This document shows, one piece after another, positions 48,723 to 59,932 of a DNA stretch of 64,000 bases. Below the pieces are notes generated by a model. The model searched no databases and had not been told where the DNA came from. It saw only the letters and a program-made list of their open reading frames with translations. Every line of letters starts with the position of its first letter. Position 1 is the stretch's first letter. Source of the stretch: Glandiceps talaboti. Lineage: Eukaryota; Hemichordata; Enteropneusta; Spengelidae. The stretch is taken from positions 562,001-626,000 of the forward strand of contig NC_135568.1 in assembly GCF_964340395.1 (NCBI RefSeq). Reading direction: 5' to 3'. A program made the translations under genes and the position numbers.

Positions 48723-50753
48723 CAATCTATTTTGGTAGGAAAACCAGTGTACAAGCTGGTACACTATCCTAACCTTTATTTTAAGTCATATTCAAATGAT
48801 AAGTTTAAATTTGGTTGTAAAAACATTATACACAGGATCAAATGAGCTGTGTACCATCTGAATGAAGACAGTTTGTGCTAGGAGTTAAAATGTTAAAGCT
48901 GCAACTGGAATGTGTTTTTGTGGAAATGTTTTGCTAGGGTGCAATACTCATAATTTCTGAACAGAAGTACATCACCTGTGGGTAAACTCTTTTTTTTTAT
49001 AGCTGCATATATGATAAATCAAATCAAATTGCTTGTTGGGTCTGCACCTGTTTCTGTACTAGTTATGGATAATGTTGACAACTGATTAACATGTACAATG
49101 TCTAATGATTGGTATTTTAACAATTTTCAGTGAAAATATTGTGATTTTCTGATCTAAACTGATACTCCAGTTAAAACTAATGCAGTTCTAACATGGTGAC
49201 AGATTCAAAACCAAGCTTACACTCAAGATTTAAGCTTGTCACTTCACTACCTACAGATAATATAGACCATTAGTTAACAGATACAATGTTTTTTATATTA
49301 AAGTAACTGACCAATTTTGGTCTTGGTTGCTTGGTAAAACAATATGTCCCAGATGCAGTTAGTTAGGTTTAAAAGGTAGGAATTGTTGTGAGTCAGTTTC
49401 AGTTTCAGTTTCAGTTTGGTATAGAGGGCACACTTCAACATTAAAATATAGTCGAGTAAAACACTAGTCCATTGTAAGTTGACTTTTCTGACAATAGAGG
49501 GCGCTCTATAGGTTGGCAGTAGGAACTGCTCTGTTGTCAATAACTGAGCAGCTGTACTACATGTACTAATACACAGGTATAGATACTGATTAGATGAGAT
49601 CTGGTCCAATAAGATATCTCATCTTCCACCTAATAAGAGTAAAACAAATTGAGAGAAAATTAAATGTTTGTGAAATATTAGAAGATGGGATGTGAGTTAA
49701 AATATACCTTAACATAATTATTTATTTTGTAGCTCAGTGGGAAAGAACAAAATGATTGTTGAATTTGAGACAAAATATGTTCATACTAAAACTTTTAACA
49801 TATAATATCTCTGAAATACATAATGTATCGATACCAAAATTCTAAATGTCTCCGAAGCACACAGTGTATCCTTTACAGACATGACGAGCATGTGAATAAA
49901 ATAAAAGATTCATATGTAAGAGGCACGTCAAGAAAAAAATTGTAACAACAACAACAAAAAACCCTTCCAGTTTATTTTAAATAGATGCTATATGTTAGGT
50001 TAACGTAATTAACATACCTGCCATGCATGAAAGATGAACCTTTGAATAGTAGTTGACAATGAGAATGTTACGTAACGTCCCATGATACATGTACATGGAA
50101 CTGCTAGCATTGTATCAGGCCATTAGCCTCTGTTCGACCTTCTTATAAACTACCATGAACCTGTGTCTATGTTATGATCAGTCATTGCTATCACAACTGT
50201 GTCACTGTGTTATTGGTCATTCACCTCTATATTATTCAGCAGTTTCATTTACATCATGTAGTATGTGTACGCACCTCGGATATACTAGTAAACTGTGCAA
50301 ACTTTTTCTGTTACCTTTTTCAAGAAAACCCAAACCCATGGATTCTGTGTTCAAATCAAGGAAAAATATTAGCATAGAAATTACGTCATTACTAAATAGG
50401 TCAAAATGATATCCAAATAAAGTCATTTTAGATATACCTGCCAAATATTATGTTATATGGGAAAATTAAAGATTGTTGATTTTCATTGAAAACTAAATTT
50501 CTAAAAGACCATAATTTAGAAATATTTTAAGAACTTTTCTTTTGGTAGAAATTTGTCTCCAAGGCATGTTCTACTTTATGTTGACAGACTGCTGACTTGT
50601 TTCTCTGTCTGCTCTGTATGGTTATATTCAATATGTTCATACTACTTGGGGAGTATCGACACAACTTTATCATTTGACACTGCTTATAATGACATATGTA
50701 TTTTTAAGAGACAGTTGTTATTTTTTGGAGGAGATAAATTGATTTTTATTACA

Positions 50754-51076
50754 AGTGGCCATATGGATGACAAATAGATATTTTGGATTTTTAATTTATA
50801 AAACAACTGTAAGTTACTATATTGTTCTACAATACAATGTAAGTGAACATACATCAACACCGTGTTAAAAAATAAAAAGTATGTTATTGTACATGTATAC
50901 AATAACAAACATTTTCACATTGTCAATGTTTTGCAATTTATTGAATTTACTGAATTACAAACAATGACTTGATAGAAGTTCTTTCACATTGTATTTCCAA
51001 GTAGAACAATAAAGTAAGGTTGTTTTATTAATTAAAGTTCCCAGATAAATTGTCAAATTTCATCCATATGGCCACT
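50754..51076. mobile_element. MITE family B, full copy 2
   Basis: 323 bp. The left end AGTGGCCATATGGATGA and the right end TCATCCATATGGCCACT are exact inverted repeats apart from small changes. Similarity between arms continues inward through TTAATTTATAAAACAA-type sequence for about 60 bp. The middle is AT-rich and non-coding. Confidence 0.88.
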
Positions 51077-51260
51077 GTAAGTGAATATAAACTCATTTGT
51101 AATCATACTTTGAGAGCAGCAGACGATTAAAGGTATGTTTCTAGGTCTGCCCACTCCATAAATGTAAGTCTGAAAATAAATAAAGATAAGCAAAATGGTA
51201 TCCATGCCTGCAGGCTTTCTATTCTTTAAGTGTGAAAATACAGTCAAAATTTACCATGCA

Positions 51261-51299
51261 TATATTTATTTATTCATTTATTTATTTATTTATTTATTG
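51261..51299 (+). repeat. (TTTA)n microsatellite
   Basis: TATT/TTTA tetramers. It may be the tail of a minus-strand retroelement, since CTCACTAAGCATGTTGGGAG follows, but no coding remnant is seen. Confidence 0.93.
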
Positions 51300-52067
51300 C
51301 ATCCCTTTTGTATCAGGGGCTCACTAAGCATGTTGGGAGCAGCACTAACAAAAAATTAAAATACATACACTACTAAATAAATTAGAGAAGATATGGCTAG
51401 TATAATCACATACAAACAAAACAAAAAACAACGGGAGGTAAGAGTGAGAGAAAAAAATTCTGCTTCAAATGTTAGTAGTCAAAAGATCTAACCTCTAAAC
51501 TATTCTATATTACTATTAGTTTTAAAATCTTTTCTGTTATATACATGTACTAACAAATTAATTATTAAATTTTGTGGATATGTATTTACCTGAGAAAAGG
51601 ATACTCCCACACAGACATTTATGTTTAACTCCCACTATGAACAAAACTACTGACAATGTCGAGAGAAAACAAAAATATGAAGAAGTGCACACAATACTTT
51701 ATCCTTTAATGTGTATATATATTTCTTTTGTTATTTTTGTAGCTGTTCCCAGTTTTCAAACAATAACAAGTTGTTTTTTTACTGAAATACCTACCAGCCA
51801 TCTGCAGGATAGTAATCTTCTTACTCTTGATTATTTTTATTTAAGGAAAGGAGATAGGAGCGAATTTTGTATTTGCAGTTTAGCCATTGATTATACACAA
51901 AATGGATACTGTTTCACTTGCCTCTCGGGAATTTAAAATCCTAGTAAGATATACATATGGCCTTGACAATTTTGTGTTATGTAATGGCGTAGAGGGGGTT
52001 TTGTGTTCAGAATTTACATAGCTGTATACTTGATATAGCAAGCAATTGAAGGTGACATTTGATCTCG

Positions 52068-52215
52068 CCTGTTTACAGTCTACACTACTGTTGAGATACA
52101 AAGATACATGCACTGGTCGTAATATAATCCTGATCCTAGCCCTATCCCTGGTATGGAGGGGGGTTGTCAAGGAGATACATCAGCTAACAATGTATCTCAA
52201 CAGTACAGTAAACAG
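52068..52215. mobile_element. 148-bp MITE-like element, family A copy 2
   Basis: Arms CCTGTTTACAG...CTGTTGAGATACA and GCTAACAATGTATCTCAACA...GTAAACAG match those of the copy at 45174, with a small insertion in the left arm. The middle shares GGTCGTA and AGCCCT with copy 1. Confidence 0.85.
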
Positions 52216-52470
52216 ACAACATATGATCATACAAAGTTCCCACTACATTTTGCCTTGAGTTGAACTGCAGTTGTAGCATTATTTTATTTATATTTTTTTT
52301 TGTTTCCTAGCGCTTTGTTTCAGATTTGCATCCAAAAATAGTGCTGCATGTCAACCTTCAGAATCGCTGAGACAGTGTGTTTCAAATCTACATCACTGAA
52401 ATTTGGTGTACTCCCAATAATTTCATATGGGAGTGTGTGGGTAGAGAAATAACAATATCATGACAGAGGA

Positions 52471-52665
52471 ACACACCTCCCCTGCACATACAGAATACAT
52501 GCCATATGTATGGGGAGACCCCCCTCCCCCCCCCCCCATAGAAATACAAGCACACCTCCCCAGCTTATACAGAATACATACCATATGTATGAGGAGGGGT
52601 CCCCCTTACAAGCACGAACACACCTTCCCTGCACATACAGAATACATGCCGTTTGTATGTGGCAT
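52471..52665 (+). repeat. 70-80-bp tandem repeat x3 with poly-C
   Basis: Three units with ACACACCT(C/T)CCC, TACAGAATACAT and CCATATGTATG. The first includes a long C run (52520-52537), and unit lengths vary. Confidence 0.92.
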
Positions 52666-53420
52666 GAATGTCTGTACCTTACAGACCACCATATATGTAG
52701 CCTGTAGGAAACATCATGTTGTTCAGTCCTATCAGGTTCGTTGATAGGATACGTGGCAAAATCTGTCTGTCAGTGTGCCCTCTAATGGTAGCCAAATTTT
52801 GTTGTTGTGAGTCAAAATAAGAAAAATTGAAATTTCTTGTGAGTCACCACATAGTAAGAGATAGGAGAACACCAAATTTTGGTGCGTCACTAGAGATTGT
52901 GTGTGTTAGTGGCGCATCAAATTGGCTTAGAGAGCACACTGCTGTCTTATTTTACAGACGAGATACAATGTTGTTTCAGTCTATTTCTATTTATACATTT
53001 GTTTTCCATCTGGTGTATTTTGACCAATGTCAGTTGATGATAAATGAAAATAAGAACATTTGTGAAAGATTGGAAATGTGTGAATCACACCTTACAGTGT
53101 TGATGAGTATTCATGATTTCCATTGCCACCAATAGGTCATCTTTAGAAGGTGGAGGCCAAACAATGAACTCGTCAGTGCATTGAATAATATTTACTCCTT
53201 GACAAGTTCAAGATCCAATGGTGATATTTAAATTGCACTATAAAATAAACTTTATTACAGTTTTGAAGGATATGTATATATCTCATTACATATCTTCTCT
53301 GTACATAAAAGAACTGTTTCCAGATAAAAAGATGTTGATGTCCTCACGTCAAACAAAATGATTTGGCATCACAATAAAACAATAGTTGATTTGAATGCTC
53401 TAAACCTGTATGATTGCGTA

Positions 53421-53550
53421 TTAATCCCAGTAGCCAGGACTGAAAATTAATCTCAGTAACCAGGGCTGAAAATTAATCCCAGTAGCCAGGACTGAAAATT
53501 AATCTCAGTAACCAGGGCTGAAAATTAATCTCAGTAACCAGGGCTGAAAA
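53421..53550 (+). repeat. 26-bp tandem repeat x5
   Basis: Units TTAATC(C/T)CAGTA(G/A)CCAGG then (A/G)CTGAAAA, exactly 26 bp each, in two subtypes ordered a-b-a-b-b. Confidence 0.97.
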
Positions 53551-54098
53551 TTAATATATTAATAGATGTGATGTGTCAACAACAAATTATTTGGCATCAT
53601 GAAAACATATCTTGTTTTGAATGTGAAACAAGATTATCTAGCACAGTATAAATTCAAATCATTTGCAGTAAACATGACCCTGATCATTTGTAAAATGCCA
53701 TAAACTATTATATAGCAAAGTCACCCCACAGAGAAAATTACCACAATAGATGTTTTATGTCAAAATAAATTATTTGGCATGAAACAAATTCCTAGTTTGA
53801 ATGTTATTAAACCAGATCAAATTAATCCCAAGAGATATGGCCATGGTCATTTGTAAAAGTCACCCACAATGAAAATTAGTCAAAACTGTTAGTGACGTAA
53901 AAAGTTATTGTATTAAGTTTACCTCAGTACATAGTTTTATCAAATTAGGTGAATTAATTTATTACTTCACAATATGTTAAAAGAATTGCTAAGAAAAAAG
54001 CTTTCCATTGATTTACTCAACCGCTAATCAGTGGTTTGATAAAGCTTTGTCTTTGAAGCACTTTGACCATTCAACAAATTTCCGAATTTATTTGGACA

Positions 54099-54131
54099 AA
54101 TAAAGATTATTATTATTATTATTATTATTTT
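54099..54131 (+). repeat. AATAAAG plus (ATT)n tail
   Basis: GGACAAATAAAGATTATT followed by ATT triplets is the typical 3' end form of RTE-like non-LTR elements. The upstream 100 bp could be a 3' UTR relic. Confidence 0.5.
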
Positions 54132-54280
54132 AGCTGTACTGTCCCATGAGTGAAACACCAAGCCTAAACCATTTTAGCTGTAATGTCCCATGAGTGAAAC
54201 ACCAAGCCTACATCATTTCAGCTGTAATGTCCCATGAGTGAAACACCAAGCCTACATCATTTTAGCTGTAATGTCCAGGC
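54131..54280 (+). repeat. 44-bp tandem repeat, about 3.4 copies
   Basis: Units at 54131, 54175, 54219 and 54263 (partial), each with AGCTGTAATGTCCCATGAGT and GAAACACCAAGCCTA. Confidence 0.96.
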
Positions 54281-54307
54281 TAGCTATATGATAGATACTT
54301 TGATGAT

Positions 54308-54898
54308 TAGCTCTGGATGTATACGCTGCAGGGTTTTGACACGTCTTCTCCCCTCTGCTATGGTTCTTCCCTATCTCAAAACAGCAAACAGATTTCATTT
54401 GCATTCCTAGCTCTGGATGTATACGCTGTGGGGTTTTGACACATCTTCTCCCCTCCGCTATAGTTCTTCCCTATCTCAATGACTATGCAAAATACAGAAA
54501 TGAACTTTAAATCACTAAATTCAACCTACTAGTATGTCTTGTCTAATTTCTTGTCTTACGTTTGCTCAAGCCCCAAAAATGGACAAAAGTAAGTCATGCA
54601 AACAGATTAACTCAATATTGCACATGTCCACAACCATTTACATGTTGGAGCAGCTGTCATAGTGTATATTTTGTGGCTCTAGTGAACGTTAGACAAGAAT
54701 TGACAGAATATTGAAGACATAGGTTGCATTTAATGACTGAAAGTTGCTTTCTGTACTTTTTATAGTCATTATCAAGGGTATGGGTGTTTTTTTTACCAAA
54801 AATCTGTGCAAATGAAATCTGTTCGCAGGGTCACTGTTTGAGATAGGGAAGAGGGGAGGAGATGTGTCGAAACCCCTCAGTGTATACATCCAGAGCTA
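54308..54898. mobile_element. 591-bp foldback element with duplicated left arm
   Basis: The left arm TAGCTCTGGATGTATACGCT continues through TCTTCTCCCCTC and TCTTCCCTATCTCAAA to CAGATTTCATTTGC. It is present as 54308-54407 and again, in part, from 54408. The right arm (about 54808-54898) is its reverse complement, ending TGTATACATCCAGAGCTA. No transposase remnant; probably non-autonomous. Confidence 0.82.
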
Positions 54899-55220
54899 TT
54901 TGATGATATGACCATGACAGTTATTTTCCTGAATGATGCTATAAATGCTTTGACCACGACATCAGACACAGCGTTAGTTTTTGATATATAAAGAACAAGG
55001 TCCTTTCTATTTGAGAAGATCCACTGACTACTCAATCTTTACCATTATTATGAGTCACTTGGGAAGGTATATGGCAAGCTGAACTATTATAATGTTGCTC
55101 GTTGGAATGTGTTAGCTTCCTTCCTTTTGATACATAAGCTTTAATGGCCTCAAACAAGCACCATTAGGTGACTGTCCATGTAACATTGTATAAAGGGTAG
55201 TTTGTCTACTCAGTGATTGA

Positions 55221-55310
55221 TAGTCTAGCTCCTATACAGCATCGTTACAATTCATACCTCCACATTTACACCTCCATGTTGTTAGTCAGAGACCAGTTGG
55301 CATCCAGACT
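55221..55310 (+). repeat. Dispersed repeat shared with 29715-29785
   Basis: TAGTCTAGCTCCTATAC, CATCGTTACAATT and AGAGACCAGTTGGCATCCAG match the copy in MKX intron 3, with an extra 15 bp or so in the middle. Confidence 0.6.
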
Positions 55311-55544
55311 AACTGAGTGAATATGTGACTCCACTATACCTATATTGGGAATGAGTATCCAAGTGACTTTACAGATTCAGCCAGTGGACAGACTTACGTA
55401 ACTTTAGTAGGGAACTGGCTTTGTCCAATTACACATACATAGTAGTTAGTGTACCTCTAACAATTACAATTTTTGTTATACATCAAAATGATATGAAATG
55501 GTTTTTTTGTGAACCAATACATCACAAGGACCATTAAAATTACA

Positions 55545-55865
55545 ATTACTACTAATAGTAAAAATAATGGTATGTATTGATAAAGCACCTTCCACAATGG
55601 GTGTAGTGAAGATCATTGTGCGTGCGTAATTATTAACCCTGGTATAGCCATATATTTGCATAACAGCCCATAACTTCCTAACTCCCTAGAGAGTGTACAT
55701 TGGAACTGGTATAAATGCATAGGATTAAGGCATTCACAATTACAACCTCTGTCCTACCAGGTCCACAAATTTACAGACTGAGTTGACTAAATTAAGCTCC
55801 ATCACTGATCAAATCATGTCCAGAGATTTTAGCCATTAAGAAACATATGGCAGCAGTGAGGTTTG
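55545..55865 (+). mobile_element. SINE-like interspersed repeat, copy 1
   Basis: Collinear with 59933-60245: shared blocks ATGCATAGGATTAA, TCCTACCAGGTCC, GGTTGACT/AGTTGACT, ATTTTAGCCA/ACTTTAGCCA and CAGCAG. It is the more diverged copy; its GCGCTTT core is decayed. Confidence 0.7.
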
Positions 55866-56027
55866 ATAATTTGATTTAAGAGCATTTATAGATGTGGTCC
55901 AAAAGACATTTTCCTATAAACTTTGTAAAATCATGATTGTTCAATCGTGAACGACCATGATTGCAGTTACAAAAGAGTTAACTTTCTCCTATGAAAAAAA
56001 TGAATACAGTATGAAATTAATGTGTAA

Positions 56028-56290
56028 TTCAATATGATGAGTTATGCTACAGCACAATTGATGCCACACTTTCGCACAATAAAAAAATAGTCTGCTTTGC
56101 AAGAATAAATCTGTAGCTACATTGCTGCTAGGATCTTTCTTTTCTTTGCCCCAAATTTCCTGTTTACTGACTATACCATCTGTCATTTCAATATGATCAG
56201 TTGTGCTGTGATGCAATTGGCACCATTCTTTGCACACACATAATCTCCCTGGTTTGCAAGAATAAAACTACTGCTGCGATAAATTACTGC
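56028..56290 (+). repeat. Direct repeat, two roughly 100-bp copies 159 bp apart
   Basis: TTCAATATGAT(G/C)AGTT starts both copies (56028 and 56187). Each continues with a T(G/C)CACAC block and TTTGCAAGAATAAA. Confidence 0.85.
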
Positions 56291-57130
56291 AATATTTATT
56301 TCGTAGACAGAAAAGTCATTTGATTGTAGCTTCTGTTTATCAATGCATATTGTTAAAGGTGTCCCCATCACCTTGTTTAATGTCACTTTAAATGTCAACA
56401 TGAAATTAATTCACTGGTTAATTTGTATTCCCATGTGTACAATATCTTTATATTAGCATTAGTTACGTAATACACAAATTTGCACTTTGATCTTTGACCT
56501 TGTGTCCAGGGTAGGATTTTCACTAGGCTGGCTGTACATAAACAACACAGTTAAATGCTAATTACAGTGTTGTATAAATTTAGATTGGAAATGGTTGTCC
56601 TGTATGCAAATATGTGTAAATTGAGGTTACATGACCTTTTACACAGGGTTAAGTTGCATCACTTGGATGTATAATGCCATCTGTCTTATAGGCTACATAG
56701 ACTTGTCATGCCAAATTTCTTTTAGTTCAGTTTTTCTTTTATTAAATTTCATCTGAGCTTTGAAACCTTTAGTTATTCCTCTGGGAATGTTTATTCTAGT
56801 GACCACAACACGTTTCATAGCAAGCTGCCATATTTCTATATCTCTATACAGCATTGCCAATGTGTTACTGTTTGATCATTTTACATGTTCAATATGGCTT
56901 AGTAACTGTAATGTTTTGCTAAATTTTGGTCATTGAAAGTAATACCAAACCTTTACTGGTTTAATAGTTCTAAATCAGCTGGTGAATGCCTTAATAATTA
57001 CATCAGTTTGTAGGCTTTAAGCTTTGCTGGACAGATCAATGTGGGCTGAGAGGGTGACTATTGCAAAGATTGGCCCAGGAATTTAAGGTTCTATTAGTTT
57101 GCTAGATTCATATTCAAGCCTAAGCCAAAA

Positions 57131-57214
57131 AACTTAGCTTGGTGCTAGTATCTCAAGAAACTTAGCTTGGTGCTAGTATCTCAAGAAACTTAGCTTGGTG
57201 CTAGTATCTCAAAA
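57131..57214 (+). repeat. 28-bp tandem repeat x3
   Basis: Units at 57131, 57159 and 57187, each AACTTAGCTTGGTGCTAGTA then TCTCAA. Confidence 0.97.
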
Positions 57215-57835
57215 AACTGTCTTGATAAAGCTAGGTAATTAAAGAAAGTCTCTCAAATTCAGGCCATAATGAACAAATGAAATATTTTAGTCTCAGACTC
57301 CCAGAGTGTTTATCTCAGCCCTCAACCTTTAAGTTTTATGCAACTATATAGGTTTTGTTGATCATAGCTACTGCTGTGTCATTGATCACATGATACAGTC
57401 ATATGATAGTCTTTGGACCAATCAGAATTCAAAATTGGTGAAAGGTAACATGATTCCTGGAAGGGATGACCCAACTCTGGTATGCAGAGCACGTAACTCC
57501 TCAAGCTATATCCAATGTTTTGATTTGTGTGAAGAAGTACTTGGAAGAATGCCAGTGGCACCTTACTTTCTGTGCTTTAGACTATAATGATGTTAATTAG
57601 CCTGTGAAAACTACCTACAATATCTTATAGTAGTTTACAACATGTGGCCTTGCAAAAAGAATTGTATGAAAATAGCCTTGTCTACTTGCTGGATGTGTTA
57701 CTCAGCTATATACTTGTTCACTATAGTGTCCTATTAAATCTAGCAAGCAGACTGATAGCTAACTTCAAAATTAGTGCATTTTACGAGACTTGTAATAGAC
57801 AGGGAAATCTGGTAAACGTTCCATAGATGTCCATA

Positions 57836-58400
57836 CCTATACTATTGGTTAGGAACCCTGGTAACTATGGTAACAAGGAAATCTGGTAAAAGTTACATAA
57901 ATTTCCATAAATGTGCCATACTATTGGTTAGGGACTCTGGTAACTATGGTAACAGGGAAATCTGGTAAAAGTTACATAGATTTGTATACCTGTACCATAC
58001 TATTGGTTAGGAACCCTGGTAACTATGGTAACAGAGGGAAATCTGGTAAAAGTTACACTGATTTCCTTAACTGTACTATACTGTTGGTTAGGAACCCTGG
58101 TAACTATGGTAACAGAGAGAAATCTGGTAAAAGTTACATAGATTTGCATAACTGTACCATACTGTTGGTTAGGAATCCTGGTAACTATGGTAACAGAGGG
58201 AAATCTGGTAAAAGTTACACTGATTTCCTTAACTGTACTATACTTTTGGTTAGGAATCCTGGTAACTATGGTAACAGAGGGAAATCTGGTAAAAGTTACA
58301 TAGATTTGCATAACTGTACCATACTGTTGGTTAGGAATCCTGGTAACTGCATGGTAAGAGACAGGGAAATCTGGTTGCATAATTCCATACCTGTATCCTA
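57836..58400 (+). repeat. 79-81-bp satellite, seven units, A/B higher-order structure
   Basis: The GGTTAGG landmark recurs at 57847, 57926, 58005, 58086, 58167, 58248 and 58329 (spacing 79, 79, 81, 81, 81, 81). From about 57970 units alternate between type A (ACATAGATTTGCATAACTGT) and type B (ACACTGATTTCCTTAACTGT), giving a 162-bp dimer. Each unit carries GTAACTATGGTAAC. Because 81 is divisible by three, long frames stay open on both strands; these are artefacts. Confidence 0.97.
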
Positions 58401-58410
58401 ATTTGGGTTG

Positions 58411-58424
58411 GTAACCGTGGTAAC
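58411..58424. promoter_or_regulatory. RFX X-box at the end of the satellite
   Basis: GTAACCGTGGTAAC fits GTNRCC-NN-RGYAAC at every position. The satellite units carry the same palindrome with one change (GTAACT). Confidence 0.35.
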
Positions 58425-58611
58425 ATAACAGATGTAACATAAGTTGCTTTGTCCTTAAAAAATCAAAAGGATTTCTAGTGTTTCACCGGATCTTAATCAA
58501 ACACCATGTATCACATTATTTGCTGTCATATTATTAGTAAAATCTGGAACATAGCAACAGTAATTCTGTTATTTGGGGTCAGACAACTTCTCTTTCTCTT
58601 TCTCATAACAG

Positions 58612-58629
58612 GAAAGTTCTTGTTGCAAA
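58612..58629 (+). CDS. Candidate 18-nt microexon of an unidentified gene
   Basis: A long pyrimidine tract (CTTCTCTTTCTCTTTCTC) ends in ATAACAG at 58611, an unusually strong acceptor. AAA|GTAAGA at 58630 is a good donor. The 18 nt between would encode ESSCCK in phase 0, the only phase compatible with the downstream terminal exon. The intron between them is 247 bp. Without transcript data it could also be a decoy. Confidence 0.35.
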
Positions 58630-58876
58630 GTAAGATTATAACCTTGAAGTGTTGTACAACTAGAATGCTGATCAATACAGTGTTTTCCTAAATATTTTTT
58701 TGTAACACACTAATGGTAATACTTGTGTGCTCAGATAGGAATCAGTGAAACAATATTTGATAGTATGATGTGTATATGCAAATATGTCTTTATTTAATAT
58801 AGACATTGCAAATATTAAAACACTGCTAACTGTGCATACTATTTCATTTTATGACAATTTTTTTTATTTACTCTAG

Positions 58877-59020
58877 GAATTTAAAGATTTTGACACATAC
58901 AAAATGGAAATAACTGTAAATGACGCAATGTGTCATGTGTCAGTTCTTATAAACAATGACTCTGAAGCTTGCCAACAATTTAAAGAAAAGCCCAGATTTG
59001 ACCCTAGTTTTGGAACATGA
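58877..59020 (+). CDS. Probable terminal coding exon of an unidentified gene
   Basis: Acceptor TTTTATTTACTCTAG after a T-rich tract, then 47 codons and TGA. It begins EFKDFDTYKMEITVNDAM and ends CQQFKEKPRFDPSFGT. Only this frame is open; the other two stop within 12 codons. A polyadenylation signal lies 86 bp after the stop. Composition is protein-like, with mixed charged and hydrophobic residues and two Cys. I do not recognise the family. The exon sits near the 3' side of the CpG-poor domain, fitting a broadly expressed gene transcribed rightward from about 46 kb. Confidence 0.55.
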   Translation, partial: EFKDFDTYKMEITVNDAMCHVSVLINNDSEACQQFKEKPRFDPSFGT

Positions 59021-59105
59021 TTTAAAGAAAACAACCTGCAATCTTGATAAGATCAATACTTATCCCCACATTCCATTCAAACCATTGTCCCACCTTTACC
59101 TATTC

Positions 59106-59111
59106 AATAAA
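59106..59111 (+). terminator. Polyadenylation signal of the unidentified gene
   Basis: AATAAA 86 bp after the TGA at 59018-59020, giving a short 3' UTR of about 100 bp. Confidence 0.5.
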
Positions 59112-59469
59112 CAAAGCAAGTAGAGATCTGCTCAATCGATACCTTGATTGTTCACTGGGGACGCTGTTTGCATTTGTTATATAACAATCTGTCAGTATTG
59201 AACTGAGGTATTTTGTTATTGTGAGAGAGTCTGACACCTCTCTGTTTGCTGTGAAGACTAGTTCTAAGGTGATCACTAATTGACTTAACAGAACTGACCT
59301 CTGTATTGTTCCTATCAGCTCCCTCTATCCTCAACAACAATAGTCTTAAAGGAAACTGTGAAGTGAGCGCAACAACAAAGTTTGATAACTACATGGCTAC
59401 ATGTGAAGTACTGTAAACCTGGAAATAAATTTTCACTAAAGACTCACTTTCCCTTCTGTAGCTATAAAA

Positions 59470-59676
59470 CAAAAACAAGTAGTGATTAAAATACCTTCTT
59501 GTATGTGAACACAATGTACCAGTCTGGTAATTAGTAAAAATAAGTAGTGACTAAAATGCTTTCTTGTATGTGAACACTATGTAAGCGTCTAGTACTAATA
59601 GTAAAAATAAGTAGTGACTAAAATGCCTTCTTGTACGTGAACATTGTAACAGTCTGGTAATTAGCAAAAATAAGTC
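59470..59676 (+). repeat. 63-67-bp tandem repeat, about 3 copies
   Basis: AAGTAGTGA recurs at 59477, 59542 and 59609, with a decayed fourth start at 59672. Each unit has TTCTTGTA(T/C)GTGAACA and (A/G)TCTGGTAATTAG or a variant. Confidence 0.93.
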
Positions 59677-59932
59677 CAGCTGAAGACTATAAAATCACGA
59701 AATTTTGAAGTGGCAAAAATACTATTAATAGCACTAGCAGTATAGAACCTGTTTGATTTCATTTTGTATACAATAATAACTACAGGTATTATTTGAGTTT
59801 TAATACCTGTACAAGGCTCTTGTATTATATTCCTTGACAACTCTAAGCTGTCACATATTAAATCATTGTATTGTTATTATAAGCAATTGCTATTGTGCAG
59901 CACATTTCTTACTTTCCACTGATGCTTTAAAT

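Noticed and set aside
51574-51936. 120-codon + strand frame containing a good splice acceptor (TTTTTGTAG at 51742)
   Set aside because: The part after the acceptor is open for about 64 codons, but there is no convincing donor, polyadenylation signal or recognisable family. Kept only as a weak candidate.
57913-58440. 162-codon (+) and 146-codon (-) repetitive frames
   Set aside because: Both run through the 81-bp satellite. A unit length divisible by three keeps frames open on both strands, so openness is not evidence of coding.
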